Positions 23,770 to 36,871 of a stretch of 64,000 nucleotides of DNA are shown here, one piece after another. Within the stretch, counting starts at the first letter, position 1, and each line of letters opens with the position of its first letter. Source of the DNA: Kryptolebias marmoratus (taxonomy: Eukaryota; Chordata; Actinopteri; Cyprinodontiformes; Rivulidae). The stretch is taken from positions 10,419,914 to 10,483,913 of the forward strand of contig NC_051434.1 in NCBI RefSeq assembly GCF_001649575.2, given 5' to 3'. The notes beneath the pieces were generated by a model. It did no database searches and was not told the DNA's origin. It saw only the letters and a list, made by a program, of their open reading frames with translations. Position numbers and translations under genes: made by a program.

Positions 23770-24258
23770 GAATGTTTAGCAGAAGTGATGCTCAGCTACT
23801 ACCACACCAAACCGTAGCTCAGTCTTTGTAAAAGTGGCTGAATTTTAGCTATTTATGTGTTCTCTCTGGTCTTTATATGGGTTGATTGCAATTAAGTTTT
23901 AATAAAATCTTTCCAGTGGTTCATGAGATATTTTGCTAACAGGCAAACAGGGTTGACTTCAATAGGTAACGACAAACAGCGCTTCAGCTATGTGATGCAG
24001 GAGACGCTCAGCTACTACCACACCTGATTTCAGCACAATATCTGTAAAACTGCCAGATTTTGTGTCTGATAAAGTTGCTTCCCTGTGGCGGCCATCTTGA
24101 GCTGGATTGGCTCCAAAAGTTAACGAGTCGTAGATCTGCATCCAGTGATTACTGTCTGAGAGTTTCATTATAATCTGCCCTGTGGGTCCTGAGATATTTT
24201 GCTAACACACAGAGACACGGGCAGGACTGCCCTCTCACCTTTGGCAGTGGGCAATAAG
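23770..24258 (-). repeat. Interspersed repeat (ATCTCATGAACCACTG family), inverted copy
   Basis: Reverse-complement modules appear in order: CTCAGCTACTACCACACC, GTGGTTCATGAGATATTTTG, GGCGGCCATCTTGAGCTGG, TTTTGCTAACA. About two units; the copy ends about 70 bases before the first coding exon of cap2. Confidence 0.75.
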
Positions 24259-24326
24259 AGAGCCTAATTTTAGGAATGACTTCCACCACGGTGAGCCTTT
24301 TTGTGTTTGTTTTCAGGACTGTCACC

Positions 24327-25598
24327 ATGGAGGGTTTAATGCAGCGGCTGGAGCAGGCTGTGACTCGCCTGGAGCAAATGGCCGCCGCCGCGCAGCTGTC
24401 CGGCAGCATGGCTAACGGGAGCTGCGTCAACGGCATCGACGGAGGCGAGTGCGGCGATACAGACTGGGGCCTGAAATCTTTCCGCTTTTGCATCGTCCCC
24501 CCAGAGTTTGAGCGAGGGAATAAACAGGGACTTCTGTGTCCGTTTCCAGGCCCGACTCAGAGTGTGGAAGTTTTCGACGCTCTGCTGAGAGGTCCGGTGT
24601 CGGACTACCTGAGCTGCAGCCGAGCTATAGGAGGAGAGGTGGAGAAACACGTGAGTCTCCACGCCGAGTCGTCAGGAGGAGTGAAATAACGAGTCACACC
24701 TTTAAGTGCTGCTCAGATGGCGGAGCAGAGGTTTCACTGATCTGATGGTTGAGGTGCTGCTCTTAAAGAGGCTTTTCATTAAACTCCACACTAGTTGTGC
24801 AATAAAATCAGGGAACCTTTGGCCAAAAAAACACTGATCTCCTAAAACAGGGGTGTCAAACTCCAGGCCTCGAGGGCCGCTGTCCTGCGAGTTTTAGGTT
24901 TTTCTGCTCCAACACACCCGATTCAAATGGTTTAATCACCTCCTCACCAAATCATCAAGTTCTCCAGGAGCATGGCAACAAGTCATCCATTTAAACTAGG
25001 TGTTTTAAAGCAAGAACACGTCTAAAACATGCAGGAGAGCGGCCCCCGAGGGATGGAGTTTGACAGCCCTGTTCTAAAAGAACGGGTTCAAATTTTTTGT
25101 AGCTAAAGCTTAAGCATGCTAGATTTAACCCACACTCTGTATGTTTGCACACAGTCTCTGTTAGTTAGTTTTAGGTGTTTTTTAATAACTTAATTATTAT
25201 GTTTTGTTTTCTTTTAAATCAGTTTTCTGACTGACTTTTCCATCGTTTGGTTTCCCTCAGCTCTCTAATCTAAAACTATCTGCCTGCCAGCACCTCTGGA
25301 GCTTCTTAATATTATATTTGTTTAACCTACGGTTATCCGGCTCTTTGGGAAATCGACCAGCGTAACAAGAGGCGGACCGGTTCTTTAAGGAACACGGCCT
25401 GGTTTCGTGCCTGCTTTTTATTTTAACGTGCGAGGGAACGGTAAGCTCCTCAGAATGGGTTCCTCTTAAAAAGGGATCATTTCTGGATGCGGTGGAGCCG
25501 GCGTTTATCTCACTGGGCACCGGTGTATAAACAGAGAGGATTGTTCCACTCCAGATTCCACTTAGATAGTCGCAGGTCTGGAAAACTGAAGGGTACTG

Positions 25599-25642
<44 letters not shown>

Positions 25643-28600
25643 TATAGTTTAAGGGTTTGTGCACATATGATCACAAATGTCTGTTTTGCTTTTTCCTCTG
25701 CAAAACCAGAGATGCAAGAGAACTTTCACCTTATGTTCATTAATGAAACTTTAAGTTTTTTTTCCAGTTTGATAATGACACACACCCCCTTCAGGACTGG
25801 ATGTGTGTTTCGTTGGAAAATAAAACAGCTGGCAGTAAAAGCTGCGTTCTGTCCTTGGAACTGATCCAGAACGACAGAGGAGGGAAAAGCATTCGGGGAA
25901 AACATAAAACACAGATTAGTTGCGTTTCTTCTGCACTTTAATAAGACAACCTGTCTACCTCTGTGTCGCATCACTGAGCGGACTGGGGGGGGTAACTCTG
26001 AGCCGGAGGTATTTCCCTGAAGTTCGTAGAGTCCCTTAAATGGAGAAAGCCTCCGTGGTGGTTCCTTTGGCCCGCAACTCAAAGCCTGCAGCACACACGG
26101 GACTAGCCCAAACTATGTGCACAGTGTGTGTGTAAGACTGATGCACATTTCTGCATCAGAGAGAACATTAAACTTTTCAGAGGATGTCAGAAACACTTTA
26201 CATCTCACTTTTCATACACTGACACCAGCTAGCTCAGTCATTTATTACCCTGATAAGTCTAATGTTTCACCTAAAGGGATAGTTTAGAACTTTTGAAGTG
26301 GGTTTCTTTGGAACATGTTTATTCCTGTCTGACTGACATGCTAACGATTAGTCCGGAACCATTCAGTTCACGTATTTAAGAGTTTTAACACCTAATATGT
26401 GCCACTGCAGGCGGAGATGGTGAACGACGCGCTGCAGACCCAGAGAACCTTCCTGAAGATGGCCGCCACGCACCAGGAGCCTGCACAGGTACGACGACTG
26501 TGGAACGGCCGAGCTCACATTTATCAGAGGTTTCTGTAACGGCACTGATCTTACTCACCTCTGCAGGTATTTAACAGGTTAGACTTGGTGAAATAAACCA
26601 GGTTTACCTGTTATTGACAACTAAAGTCAAACCGTTTTATCACACTGGCGGTTTGGTTATTTGCAGAGCTGATGGGAGACGCTGCTGCGATCAGTTTGTG
26701 TTGCAGGAAACTGAAAGGAGCGGAGTCGCAGCACGGTTGTCGTGGCGCCCAAATCGCATTAAGCGTCTCGCATTTAACAGCAGGGAGATGAAGTCCTGAG
26801 TTCCCCGGCAGGCCGAGCCGTTCACAGAGGGACCAAGAAAACGCTAATGCAACACATTCTCTGCGTGCTCGTGGACAGAGGCAAAGGAGGGCGAGGAGGA
26901 GGGGGTCAGCCACGTATGAGAGAACTGATAATGATATCATCCGTTCGGCCTGCTGTTTGTGTTGTGTGCGTCGGTGTCACAGGGTCCACAGAGCCCACCA
27001 GGAAGTGATTAGACCCAAACTGTCAGGCCGCTGGTCGAGAGGTGGAGGAAAGAGCTTTCAGTGAAAATCAGAAAAGCAAACAAGGAAACAAAGAGAAGGA
27101 GACTGAGCCATGAGGTGTTAGAGGAGAGGAAAATCAGGAAATGGGATTTCATAGGTTAAATGAAACTGTAAAAACAGAATAAAATCAATTATACATGACA
27201 GGACGATAAGAAAGATAACTATCGAGAACAATCCTATAAGTCTTATTTGTTTTATGTTTGGAGGAGATAAGATGAGAGACTCTGTGTTTCACCTACAGCA
27301 GCACAGATCCTCTAAAAACACGCAGAGTGTTAAACATTCGTTCATATCCGTCGCCCACATTCGTTTGACTTTTTGGGCTATTAAACTCAAAGTATTGTAG
27401 TTCGGTTCGCTCTTTGCACTGTCAACACAAGCTGAAAACCTCACAGATTTCCTGCACATGCACACACACACACACACACACATTTAATTCTCTGGCCTTT
27501 CTCTTCAGCGAAGTCCTCTTGTGCTCTCTGACTTTTTATGGGCATGTTCTATATTTGAGCCTGTTGTCAGTGTGTGTGAGTGTGCGTGCGTGTTGTGCGA
27601 GTGTGTGTGTGTGTGTGTGTGTGTGTGAGAGGGAGAGAGAGAGAATGAGAGTCAGTGTTAAACAAAGAGAAAGGAAGCCAGAGAAAGCCGGCGTCTCGCT
27701 CCTATGTGACCTCAGCCCGGCTTGTTAACACTGATGTGTGTGTTCCAGATTCTGTCCGTTCGTGTAAATACGATGGACTTTTTTATTTTTTTCTTACAAA
27801 CGCTTTAACACCGTCATCCCTCTGCTCTCCATCTTTGACCCTCTGCTTGTTTAAAAAAAGTCAAAGCCTGTGCTGTTTGTGAAACCGCTCTGAACTCAGC
27901 CAGTTAGTTAAAAAAAGGCGACACTTTTCCCTTTTTGGCAGCTTTCTCTGTTTCAGCTGATATTCATCTCCTTTTGCTGCAGATGGATTCTTATTACTGA
28001 AATCACTTTAAAGAACATAAAAAAATATGTCCAAGTTTTCAAAATGATTAAGTATCACTTTCATACCAGAATGAAGGCATGAATGAGAAGGAGGCAGGTG
28101 GAACAGTGAGCCTACAAGGAGGTCAGAGGTCACAGAGGTGCAGGACTTCAAGGACTTAGAGTCGACTGTCCAGGAGGACGGGGAGTGTGGTAAAGAGGTG
28201 AAGAAGAGAGTCCGGGCAGGATGAAGAAAAGTGTCAGGAGTGATTTGTGACAAAAGGGTGGCAGCAAAGGTCAAAGGAAAGGTTTACAGACAGTGAGAGC
28301 AGCTGTGTTGGACGGTTTGGAGACAAAAAGACAGGAGACAGAACTGGAAGTGCCAGAGCTGAAGATGTTGAGGTTCTCCTTGGGAGGGACGAGGACAGAC
28401 GGGATTAGGAATGAGGTCCTCAGAGGTACAGCACAGGTTGAAGGACTGAGAGATAAAGTTAGAGAGGCCTGACTGAGATCGTTTGGACATGTGCAGAGGA
28501 GGGACAGTGAGTATATTGGTAAAAGGATGTTAGAGAAAAGACAAAGAGGAGATGTATGGATGCAGTTAGAGAGGACATGGAGGGAGATGGGGTGAGGACA

Positions 28601-31600
28601 GAGGACGCAGAGGACAGAGTTAGATGGAGGAGGACGACTCGCTGTGGAGACCCCTGAAAAGGGAACAGCTGAAAGAAAAAGAAGAAGAAGACGGTAATAA
28701 TCCAAAAAGATGAACTCGGAGTGAGAATCTGGTACGAGTTACCTCCTTCCTGTTGGTCATTCTCGAATATTTCAGCGTTCGTCGCCGCTGTGCTGCAACA
28801 ACTCAGGGAGAGGAAGTCCACAATGAGATGTAGACTCTGACTCAGATTATAAATCCGGCTGAAACTTGTTCTGGGAAAAACAGACACAAACTAACACAGA
28901 TCGGCATTTATTCTACTTTAAACCTTACTGGTTCTGCTTATTAAAGCAGAGTGTCTTCACCAATTTTTGTTTATTTCATCAAGAGAACTGCTGTTGATCA
29001 AACCACTCACCAAAACAATATTTAACATTTTTAATAAACTATTATTGTTAGACTGTGTTGCTCACATGACCACTTTTAAATAACAGGCTCTATTTTCCTT
29101 TAAATATATATCTTCCTTTACTTTCTTTCTTGGCTTTTATGCCAAATGTTGAGCGACAAATTGAATTTAGAGCCAAAGTTTGAGATCTGTTGCTGAAAAG
29201 GAAGCATGTGCTCCCTCAGAAGCTGAGATTAGGCGCCCTAAATGAGAAGAAATGCGACTGGGAGAGCGAAGAAAAGCACGTCTGTCTCGAATTCTTGAAG
29301 TCATGTGCATCTGATTGGAGACAGAACGTGTTGTAATGGGTCTACTCATGCCTTCTTTTGCTTTTGTGCATGCAGGGATGAAATGATTGAATTTGATACA
29401 CATGATGTGAATTAATAAAGTTATTTTTTTCAAACAGACAGACGGAAAACAGTTTTTACCCCGTGTGCTGTCAGGCTTTAAAATAACCGACTCTGGCTTT
29501 GTTTTTTTTGGTCGAAAGCATTTCATCTGAATGACAAACAAACAAACCAACAAAAACACTTCTACGGCTCGTTACCAGTGAATGTTGATCTCCAGTCCAT
29601 CACGCCTCCAATAAAACGCTGCAGTCCTGAATCGGAGCGCAAGCAGAGGGGGTGTGGGGGATGATGGGTAAACTGTAAACACCGCAGGAGCAGGACGCCT
29701 TACAAGGCCAGAGGGATCTCCCCGTGAGCAGAGGAATGCTTGAGGGGTGAGCGAAACTGTGGCTCAGATCTGGACCATCCAACAGGAGGGATAAAACAAA
29801 ATCCTGTAAAATTATTCAGGGTCCTGAAGGAATCACGTCGAGGCACCGAGAGAAGGATGGGCAAAACTGAGCGTGTAAAATCACCAACATCTGAAACCCT
29901 GCACCAAAATTAAAGACTTTAAAGTTCTAACTGTTTTGGTCAAACCCTATAAGTAACATGATGTTGTTAGGAGTCCCGAGATGTTCTAGCACTCAGAGAA
30001 TGTGTTGAGGATGACTCTCAGCCACCACCACAGCAGGTTTGGATCAATATCTGTAAAAGTGTTTGACTTAGAGCCATTTTTGTGTTGACTAAATCAAAGT
30101 GACTACAAAACCTAATCAGCAGATGTGCATCCAATGATTGCCTTCTGAGAGTTTCAGTAAAATCCGTCCTATGATTCATGAGATATTTTGCTAACAGACA
30201 AAAACACGATCACCTTTCGCCTCTATCAGCGGGTAATAAAAATGGCATTTTACTACAAACGATGAATACTTTCCTCTCTTTATCTCCTGCATCTTTACAT
30301 CCATTCTGCTTTCTTGTTGTTGATTTTTGTCCTCTTTTTTTTTTCTGCTTCCGCAGATGGAGCTCCAGGACCTCCTGAAGCCGATTTCGGATCACATCCA
30401 GGAGATCCAGAACTTCAGGGAACAAAACCGCGGCAGCCTCCTCTTCAACCACCTCTCGGCCGTCAGCGAGAGCATTCCTGCTCTGGGCTGGGTGGCTGTG
30501 GTAAGAAAAGATAAAAAACCAAACTGATGCACATGCTTAATTAGATGCTGATCGTTGGAATAAAAGTAAATAATCAACCTAAGTTGTAACTTTGATATTA
30601 GTATTTCTGGTTCCCATCAGTGCTAAATATCATTAACATGAAAGCTGCTCTTCTCCAGGATTTGTTTTTATAAATCTTTGAAGCTGTTTCTGGTTTTTGT
30701 AAGTGGTTGTCAGGAAAGCACATTTATCGAACACACTGAATGTCAAGGTATCACCGTGTAAACCTTTTTCCTTTTTTTTTTTTTCTACCCATCAAATTAA
30801 GACAAATTTACCATTCGATATGAAGTTTATCTTTGTGTCTCAGAGCCAGAAGCCTGGTCCCTATGTGAAGGAGATGAACGATGCAGCCACCTTCTACACC
30901 AACAGAGTGCTGAAGGACTACAAGGAAACGTAAATATGAGCGTTGGGTTCTTATATACACCCACCACCCAGCTCGCCTTTCTGTTCCACCTGGGCGGTTC
31001 CACTTCACTTCAAGCTCAGGTCCTCTACCAGAGGCCTGATGAGGTTTTATCAAAAATTAAATAACAATACATATGTTTTCCATTCATTTTTATTGAGCAA
31101 ATTGTGATCCACCTCTGGATCAGCACAGCTGCGGTAAAGTTCAGTTATTTAGTCAATTCTATTCCCTGTTTGGTGATTTTTGGTGATTTGAGGATGGGTA
31201 CGCCGCAGCCTGAGCCACATCTGTCACAGCTTTACCTGCGGTCGTAGCCGAGGGTCGCTTCTTCACGGCTGGAACAAAATGTCCCCAAACGAGATGCAAA
31301 AAGCTTAATGCGGTGTGAGTTTTCCCTGAGAACGATTGAAAACGTCCGTCTTGTTTTGTCTTGTTGCCTCCCATCGGTGCCAGCGACAGACAGCATGTGG
31401 ACTGGGTGCGCTCCTACCTGTCCATCTGGACTGAGGTGCAGTCCTTCATCAAGCAGCACCACACGACAGGACTGGTGTGGAGCAAGACTGTGAGTAAACT
31501 GCTGAATGACAGCTGACGGTTTGTTGAAACGGAAACATTAGACTTAAAATGAGCAGAAAAAAAGCTAAAATAAGCAAAAGTAAAGCTAGAAGGTAACATT

Positions 31601-34600
31601 AGCAAATCAGTATCTAAAAGCTATAACCATTAAACCAAGTAGCTCAAACCTAAAATCAGCAAACCAGAAGCTAAATGCTAAAAATACCAAACATCATCTC
31701 AAAGCTAAAACCAGCAAAATAGTAAATAAAAGCTAAACTAGCAAAATGGCAGGTAAAACCTAAAATAAGCAGCCCGTTATAAAGAAGCTAAAACGAGTAA
31801 AACAGTAGATAAAAGCCAAAAATGGCCAAACAGTATCTAAATGCTAAAACCTCCAAACAGTTGCTAACAGATAAAACTAGTGAACCAGTAGCTAAAACCT
31901 AAAATGAGCTAAATGTTAGCTAAAAGATAATAAAGCTAGAAAAAAGCTACAAATGCAGCAGGTATAATGTAGACTTCAAATAGCACAAAAATGTATATTT
32001 TTTAAGAATTTGAAGTTTTTCATTCATTTCAGTGAAAAAAAAGTAAATAGTTAAATGTTTAAAAAGTATAAAAACTGCAAAAGCCAAAAGTCATAGCCTG
32101 ACATTTTGACAAATAGTTAAACAGCTGAAATGTACATTAGAAACTATAAACAGGAAAACAAAGGTGTGAAAGCTGAGTCAGCATTAAAACGATTCCAGCA
32201 CATTTACTAAAATCTTTTTATAGTTATTTCCTTCTTCTTCTTCTTGAACACAAAGAAATCTCTGCCCTCATCATCTTATCTGTGTTTCACCCCGTTTTTA
32301 TTTACAGGCTTTGATATTTTTACATCGGCCACGTTTAGCTCTCATTTGTAGTGATGAAGCCGTCGGTTGCATAAACGGCTGCAGAGGGCATGAATGAGTG
32401 AACGAGTGAATGAGTGAATGAGCTTCTCCTCAGTGGCGGCGCACCGCAGCTCTCTGCAGAGCTCCTGTCACTCCCGTCACTCCCACAGACACTTCTGTTT
32501 CTGGATGTCTGCTCGGGAGCTCCTCGGCTCTCGCCCACAGTGGATCCCAGAGATAAATGACGCCGTGAAACTAAACGTTTTGACGCAGACCCGACCTCTT
32601 TCTGCTGGAGGTGAGAGGAGGAGGGTTGTCTCTGACTTTTAGAGGCGCAAACGCACTTTTTGAAACCATTTTGTTTTAAATAGCAGATCCCGTATGTTAA
32701 TACCCTTCTTATCTCTTTCTGAAGCGGTGAAATTCTTAGAGAGTAATTACTGGATGTCCGTCTACAGCTGTTTAACTTCTGGAGTCAACCTGATTCAAGA
32801 TGGCTGCCACAGCCAATCAACCTTAGCAAGCACAAAAATGACTATAACTCAGGTCGTTTTACAGATTTTGTGCTAAAATTTGGTGTGGTCGTAGCAGATA
32901 GTCACCCTCAACACATACTCTGACAGATCACGCATGGTGACTCCTTCAAGGAATGCTAGCTTTCTTTTTTGAATAGATTAAACAGAATCCACAAACCCCA
33001 GTCTCCACAGCTGAGCTTTAGGAGTGCCGGCAGCTGCATCTTCTCGTTTCCTCAACTGTGCCCACATGTGTTTTCAGCGTGCAGAAACCTGAGAGGCCGC
33101 CGTGGCTGTTTGTGTCAGCTGTTGCTCCTGCTGCGGGACGACAGAGCTGATGTGTGTTGCCCTAACAGGTGGTCCTCAGGGTCTACTTGAATGGAGGTTT
33201 TCTTTACAGAGGGACCCCCGACAAATGGCCTGTGTACGCGCGTGGCCTGTTTGCCGTAACCTAAACTGCAGGGCTGGTCTCTCCTCGACACAGCCGTCAT
33301 CTGCTGCTCAGACGCAGCTTTAATGACGAGCCCATTCCCTGAAAGCCACAGGCTGACATATGGACACATGTATATACAGTTCCTACACTCTATACCAGGC
33401 TCAGAGCGTGAAATAAAGGGATTAATTGGAAGCAAAACGCTTCAGCAGGATGGCAGCTGTCTCCTCTATCCCTATTGATAACCAGCCTCCGGTGGATGGT
33501 GAGATGCAGCAGGACACAAATACAAGCAAGGAGGAAGCAGTTTTCAGGAGCGTTTAATAACACAAAGCACCATGGAAACTAACAGATTCATGGAAACTAA
33601 CAGATAATCTAACAAAACAACTCAGGAAAACGAGGAACTGTATGTACTGGGAGGATGTGTGCTGATTACTAACAGAACACAGGTGGTATGAGAAGCTATG
33701 GAGCTTCTGTATGAACAGAACATGACTCAGATGAACAGCTAAAACTAGCAAAACACAAGAAAACCAAACAAAGATCAATAAAAATAAAAATCAAAAGACC
33801 CACACCATGACATCCTCTGGGACTGGACTTTAATGTGTGCTGCATAATCCTGAAAAATAACACGTTTTTAAACAATAAAACAGAATTTTCTACCAGTAGT
33901 TGATCTATTTACTTGTTAAATTGTCAAAATAACCATCAGATTACAAAATCTACAGCTGAAACTGTTTTTACTTGTTATTTCTTTGAATCGTAGTTTTCCT
34001 TTTTGTGTCACATTCTAACGTAAAGAGACGGCAAATTCTCAGATTTGGAAAGTGGATCTTAATAAAGTTTAGTGCCGTGTTTGCTATCAAGTAGTATTAG
34101 AGATGCTATATTTTGTTTTGTTTAGTTAACCATTTGCTATAACATAGTTGATGCAAAAATGTTTTATGCCTTTATGCTGTGTTATCATCTTTATATAAAT
34201 TACAGAAGATCCATATACATCTTTGACACTGGCTGCTTTTAATAAAGTGCTGAAAACATCCAGTTCAAATCCCTTTATGTCATCTGTAAAGAGACTGCTG
34301 GTTTAGAAGGTTTGTTAAGTTGAAATGATTCATTGGTCAGATTTAGATGGTTTAAAACTACAAAACAAAACAAGAAATCCCCAAAAGATTTCTCTGAAAA
34401 TGGTCAGAGACAAGGGCTAGACTGAAAAAAGTTAAGAAAGAATCAAGAAAAACTGTCTGCTTGGATTCGAAGTCTAAAGAAACAGCGAGAGGCTCAAGGT
34501 CTTCCTCAGTCCTGCATTTTTTCAACATAAAAAAAAATGTTAACATTCTCTGTACTTTATGAACACACAACTCCTCCTCCTCAGTAGTCAGTTTTCAGCC

Positions 34601-36871
34601 ACGCATGAACACACACACATGCTGGATGTAATCCAGCGGTATGTGCTGAGCTGTTTAGTGTAACAGCTCTGCATTGTTCAGCTGCGATATGTGCAACACA
34701 TGTGGCTCGGGTCAAAGGTCAAGTCTGGGCTCTCACATTAGGTGACGATGCGTCGCTCTGAAGATGTGTGATAAGTGTGTGTCTTGTGCAGCGGCTGTGA
34801 GAAGAGTGTGTGTGTGTTTGCATCTTTCTGCTGTAGTTTTTTTGCAAACGTCCCATCAGTTAAACCGAAGCTGTTATGAGGATAGAGGAACCAGTTAATG
34901 CAGCTAATCGGATGCTATTGGGTGTCATAAAGCATCAAACTTTGTGATAAATTCTCACAAAACAAAGTTAAAACATTACCATATATTAACATATTGGAAC
35001 ATATTCAACATAATCTTGAAATTACCAAAAATGATTTCAGTGAATCATATTAATTTAGTCCAAGATATTTCTAATGCAAGACTCCACCTGCTGGTCGTTC
35101 TTACTACTGCAGCTGTTCTCCATTAAACACCTGTCACGTCTGAATTTTCCTTCAATAAAAGCTCAGAAAATCTAAATGTAACCCTAACCTTGACTTCTTT
35201 CCTCTCCCAGGGTCCCATTGCTCCTGCTTCTCTCTTTGACTCCCCCCCGGCCCCGAGTGCTCCCTGTCCCCCTCCTCCCCCTCCTCCCCCCGGCCCTCCT
35301 CCAGTCTTCATCGATGATGACTCCAAGCCTCAGGAGGGCGGCGCAGCAGCCCAGCACTCAGCGTTATTCACCCAGCTCAACCAGGGCATGGACATCACCA
35401 AAGGTTGGTGTGCCGCCGGGCCAAAGGAGCAGAGGAGGGTAATAAAAGAGCCACGGGTTGTTGTTTTTGACTCCCACGCTCCTCATCTTCTCCGTTTGTA
35501 GGTCTGAAGCATGTCTCAGATGAACAGAAGACCCATAAGAACCCCAACCTGCGCTCTCAAACGTCACCGACGAAAAGCAAAGAGCCCCGGCCTGTGAAGT
35601 CTCCCAAAGCAGCTGTCCAGAAAAGACCTCCTCTGCTGGAGCTGGAGGGAAAGAAATGGAGGGTGGTGAGTTATTTCCACCCCTCTTACTGGCATCCATC
35701 CTGCTCTCGTTCAGGAACAGGAGGCTAGCTGCTCATTTACCTGTGAACCTCCACCCTCGCGTCAGTCTTACAGACAGTTTCGGCTTCCTTGTTGTGGCAG
35801 GAGCACTTTGAGCAGAAACACGATTTGCTGATTGAGGAGACGGAGCTGAAGCAGGTGGTGTACGTCTTCAGCTGCAACAACTCCACCCTGCAGGTTAAGG
35901 GCAAAATCAACTCCATCATCATAGGTGAGCCACCTGGAAACCAGAGGAACTGAGTGTTAAGAGACCTTGTTGATATTTGTGGAAGCAGCTGAAACTGAGT
36001 TGCTAAAGCTAAAAGGAGCAAAATGTTAGCTAATAACTAAAAGCAGCATAAGGAAACAAAAAGCAGAGCAGGTACTGAAGTCATTTAAAAATAATGTAAT
36101 GTAATAAATATTTGTAAACGAAGTAAAATAGTTTGAAAAGTATAAACTTCACAAAAACCAGAAGTCATAGCCCCGATCTTCTGAATGAGCTGAAGGCTTT
36201 GATATGAGAACAACTAAAATAACACAAAATGTGCACAAATATTTAGGTTTTTTTAAAATGTACGGGAAAAATAAAAACCAAGAAAACAGCTGTGTGATTC
36301 CTGAATCAGCGCTGACACAAATGAGATGTTTCTTGTCTAAACTTTCCTCATATCGGCTGATTTATTTCCTTTCTTCAGATAATTGTAAGAAGCTGGGTTT
36401 GGTTTTTGAGAACGCTGTTGGGATTGTAGAGATCATCAACTCCAAGGCCATCCAGTTACAGGTGAGGACTCTGCTACAACTCTGCCATCAAAGAGCCATT
36501 TCTTACCACCTTATTGTCTTTTTTTTTCCTGTAGGTGTTGGGAACAGTTCCCACCATCTCTGTCAACAAGACGGAGGGCTGCCAGATCTACCTGAGCAAG
36601 GACGCTCTGAGCTGCGACGTCGTCAGCGCCAAGAGCTCCGAGATGAACATCCTGATCCCAGACGGAGACGACGACTATGTGAGTGTCTGCGCGGGTTCGG
36701 AACGAGCCAGCAGCTGGAAACAGCTGGACAGTTGATTTCTTCCCTCTGTGCGCTGCGCTTCAGCGGTCTTCTCGGTTTGTTTTACAGAAGGAGTTCCCCG
36801 TCCCGGAGCAGTTCAAGACGGTTTGGGACGGGTCCAAACTGGTGACAGAACCCACAGAGATCGCCGGCTGA
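24327..36871 (+). CDS. cap2: Adenylyl cyclase-associated protein 2 (CAP2)
   Basis: CAP2 binds actin and cofilin-decorated filaments, promotes actin monomer recycling, and is enriched in heart and skeletal muscle. Exons: 24327-24444, 24550-24650, 26411-26488, 30357-30500, 30844-30929, 31384-31489, 35211-35403, 35502-35665, 35801-35924, 36379-36461, 36535-36678 and 36788-36871. They join in frame to 474 residues (human about 477 as recalled). Order: N-terminal coiled coil ([18 protein letters not shown]), helical-folded domain ([39 protein letters not shown]), proline stretch ([15 protein letters not shown]), WH2-like part ([18 protein letters not shown]), and C-terminal CARP beta-helix ([43 protein letters not shown]) ending [15 protein letters not shown]. 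Intron 1 of the coding part is GC-AG and only 105 bases. CAP2 is preferred over CAP1 from the N terminus and the rbm24 neighbourhood. Confidence 0.95.
24848..25071. mobile_element. hAT-like nonautonomous element (224 bp)
   Basis: Ends CAGGGGTGTCAAACTCCA and TGGAGTTTGACAGCCCTG are inverted repeats (one mismatch). Flanks TCCTAAAA (24840-24847) and TTCTAAAA (25072-25079) form an 8-base target-site duplication with one mismatch, the hAT hallmark. The interior has GGGCCGCTGTCCTGC and CAACACACCCGATTC, shared with the copy near 62250. No coding capacity. It lies in cap2 coding intron 2. Confidence 0.85.
25601..25637. repeat. (GT)n microsatellite
   Basis: About 18 uninterrupted GT repeats in a cap2 intron. 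Confidence 0.95.
27461..27482. repeat. (CA)n microsatellite
   Basis: About 11 CA repeats in cap2 coding intron 3, about 120 bases before a second, opposite-phase TG tract. Confidence 0.9.
27570..27655. repeat. (TG)n followed by (GA)n compound microsatellite
   Basis: Interrupted TG tract running directly into GAGAGGGAGAGAGAGAGA, in cap2 coding intron 3. Confidence 0.85.
28085..28700 (+). mobile_element. 3' fragment of an RTE-like LINE
   Basis: The plus strand reads as a decayed C-terminal reverse-transcriptase segment. Phrases such as CGTTTGGACATGTGCAGAGG, AGAGGAGATGTATGGATGCA and CTCGCTGTGGAGACCCCTGA correspond to a (F/Y)GHVQRR...RRWRQ..RCGDP-type ending. The sequence then stops in an AAGAAGAAGAAG tail, typical of short-tandem-tailed fish LINEs of the RTE/Expander kind. 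It is 5'-truncated with many frame breaks. Long minus-strand open frames here are shadows. It lies in cap2 coding intron 3. Clade assignment is from memory. Confidence 0.65.
29990..30238 (-). repeat. Interspersed repeat (ATCTCATGAACCACTG family), inverted copy
   Basis: One inverted unit: GACTCTCAGCCACCACCAC, TCAATATCTGTAAAAGTG, GATTCATGAGATATTTTGC, ending near a CAGCGGGTAATAA motif also seen (as CAGTGGGCAATAA) at the end of the 23770-24258 copy. It stops about 120 bases before cap2 coding exon 4. Confidence 0.75.
31540..32165 (+). repeat. AGCTAAAA-type dispersed repeat, copy B (longest)
   Basis: About 400 bases of degenerate tandem motifs (AGCTAAAA, AGCAAAAT, AGTAGCTAAAACC) with a loose period near 20 bases. 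The tail has AAAAAGTATAAAAACTGC and AAAAGCCAAAAGTCATAGCC. It begins just after cap2 coding exon 6. Confidence 0.7.
32728..32965 (+). repeat. Interspersed repeat (ATCTCATGAACCACTG family), partial copy
   Basis: Carries GGAGTCAACCTGATTCAAGA, TTTTACAGATTTTGTGC, AAATTTGGTGTGGTCGTAGC, AACACATACTCTGA and the terminal CTTCAAGGAATGCT. The ATCTCATGAACC part is lost. Lies in cap2 coding intron 6. Confidence 0.7.
35990..36190 (+). repeat. AGCTAAAA-type dispersed repeat, copy C (short)
   Basis: Short body (GCTAAAGCTAAAAGGAGC) followed by the family tail with GAAAAGTATAAAC and AGAAGTCATAGCC. Lies in cap2 coding intron 9. Confidence 0.6.

Noticed and set aside
24848..25071. Possible exon of cap2 between 24.8 and 25.1 kb
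   Set aside because: The segment is bounded by inverted ends and an 8-base target duplication, and the cap2 protein is complete without it.
25257..25664. 135-residue minus-strand open frame with THTHTH repeat
   Set aside because: Driven by the GT microsatellite; no conserved protein and no splice context.
28271..28887. Minus-strand open frames of 142-144 residues
   Set aside because: They are antisense shadows of the decayed LINE fragment on the plus strand; the sequence is low-complexity Ser/Leu/Cys typical of such shadows.
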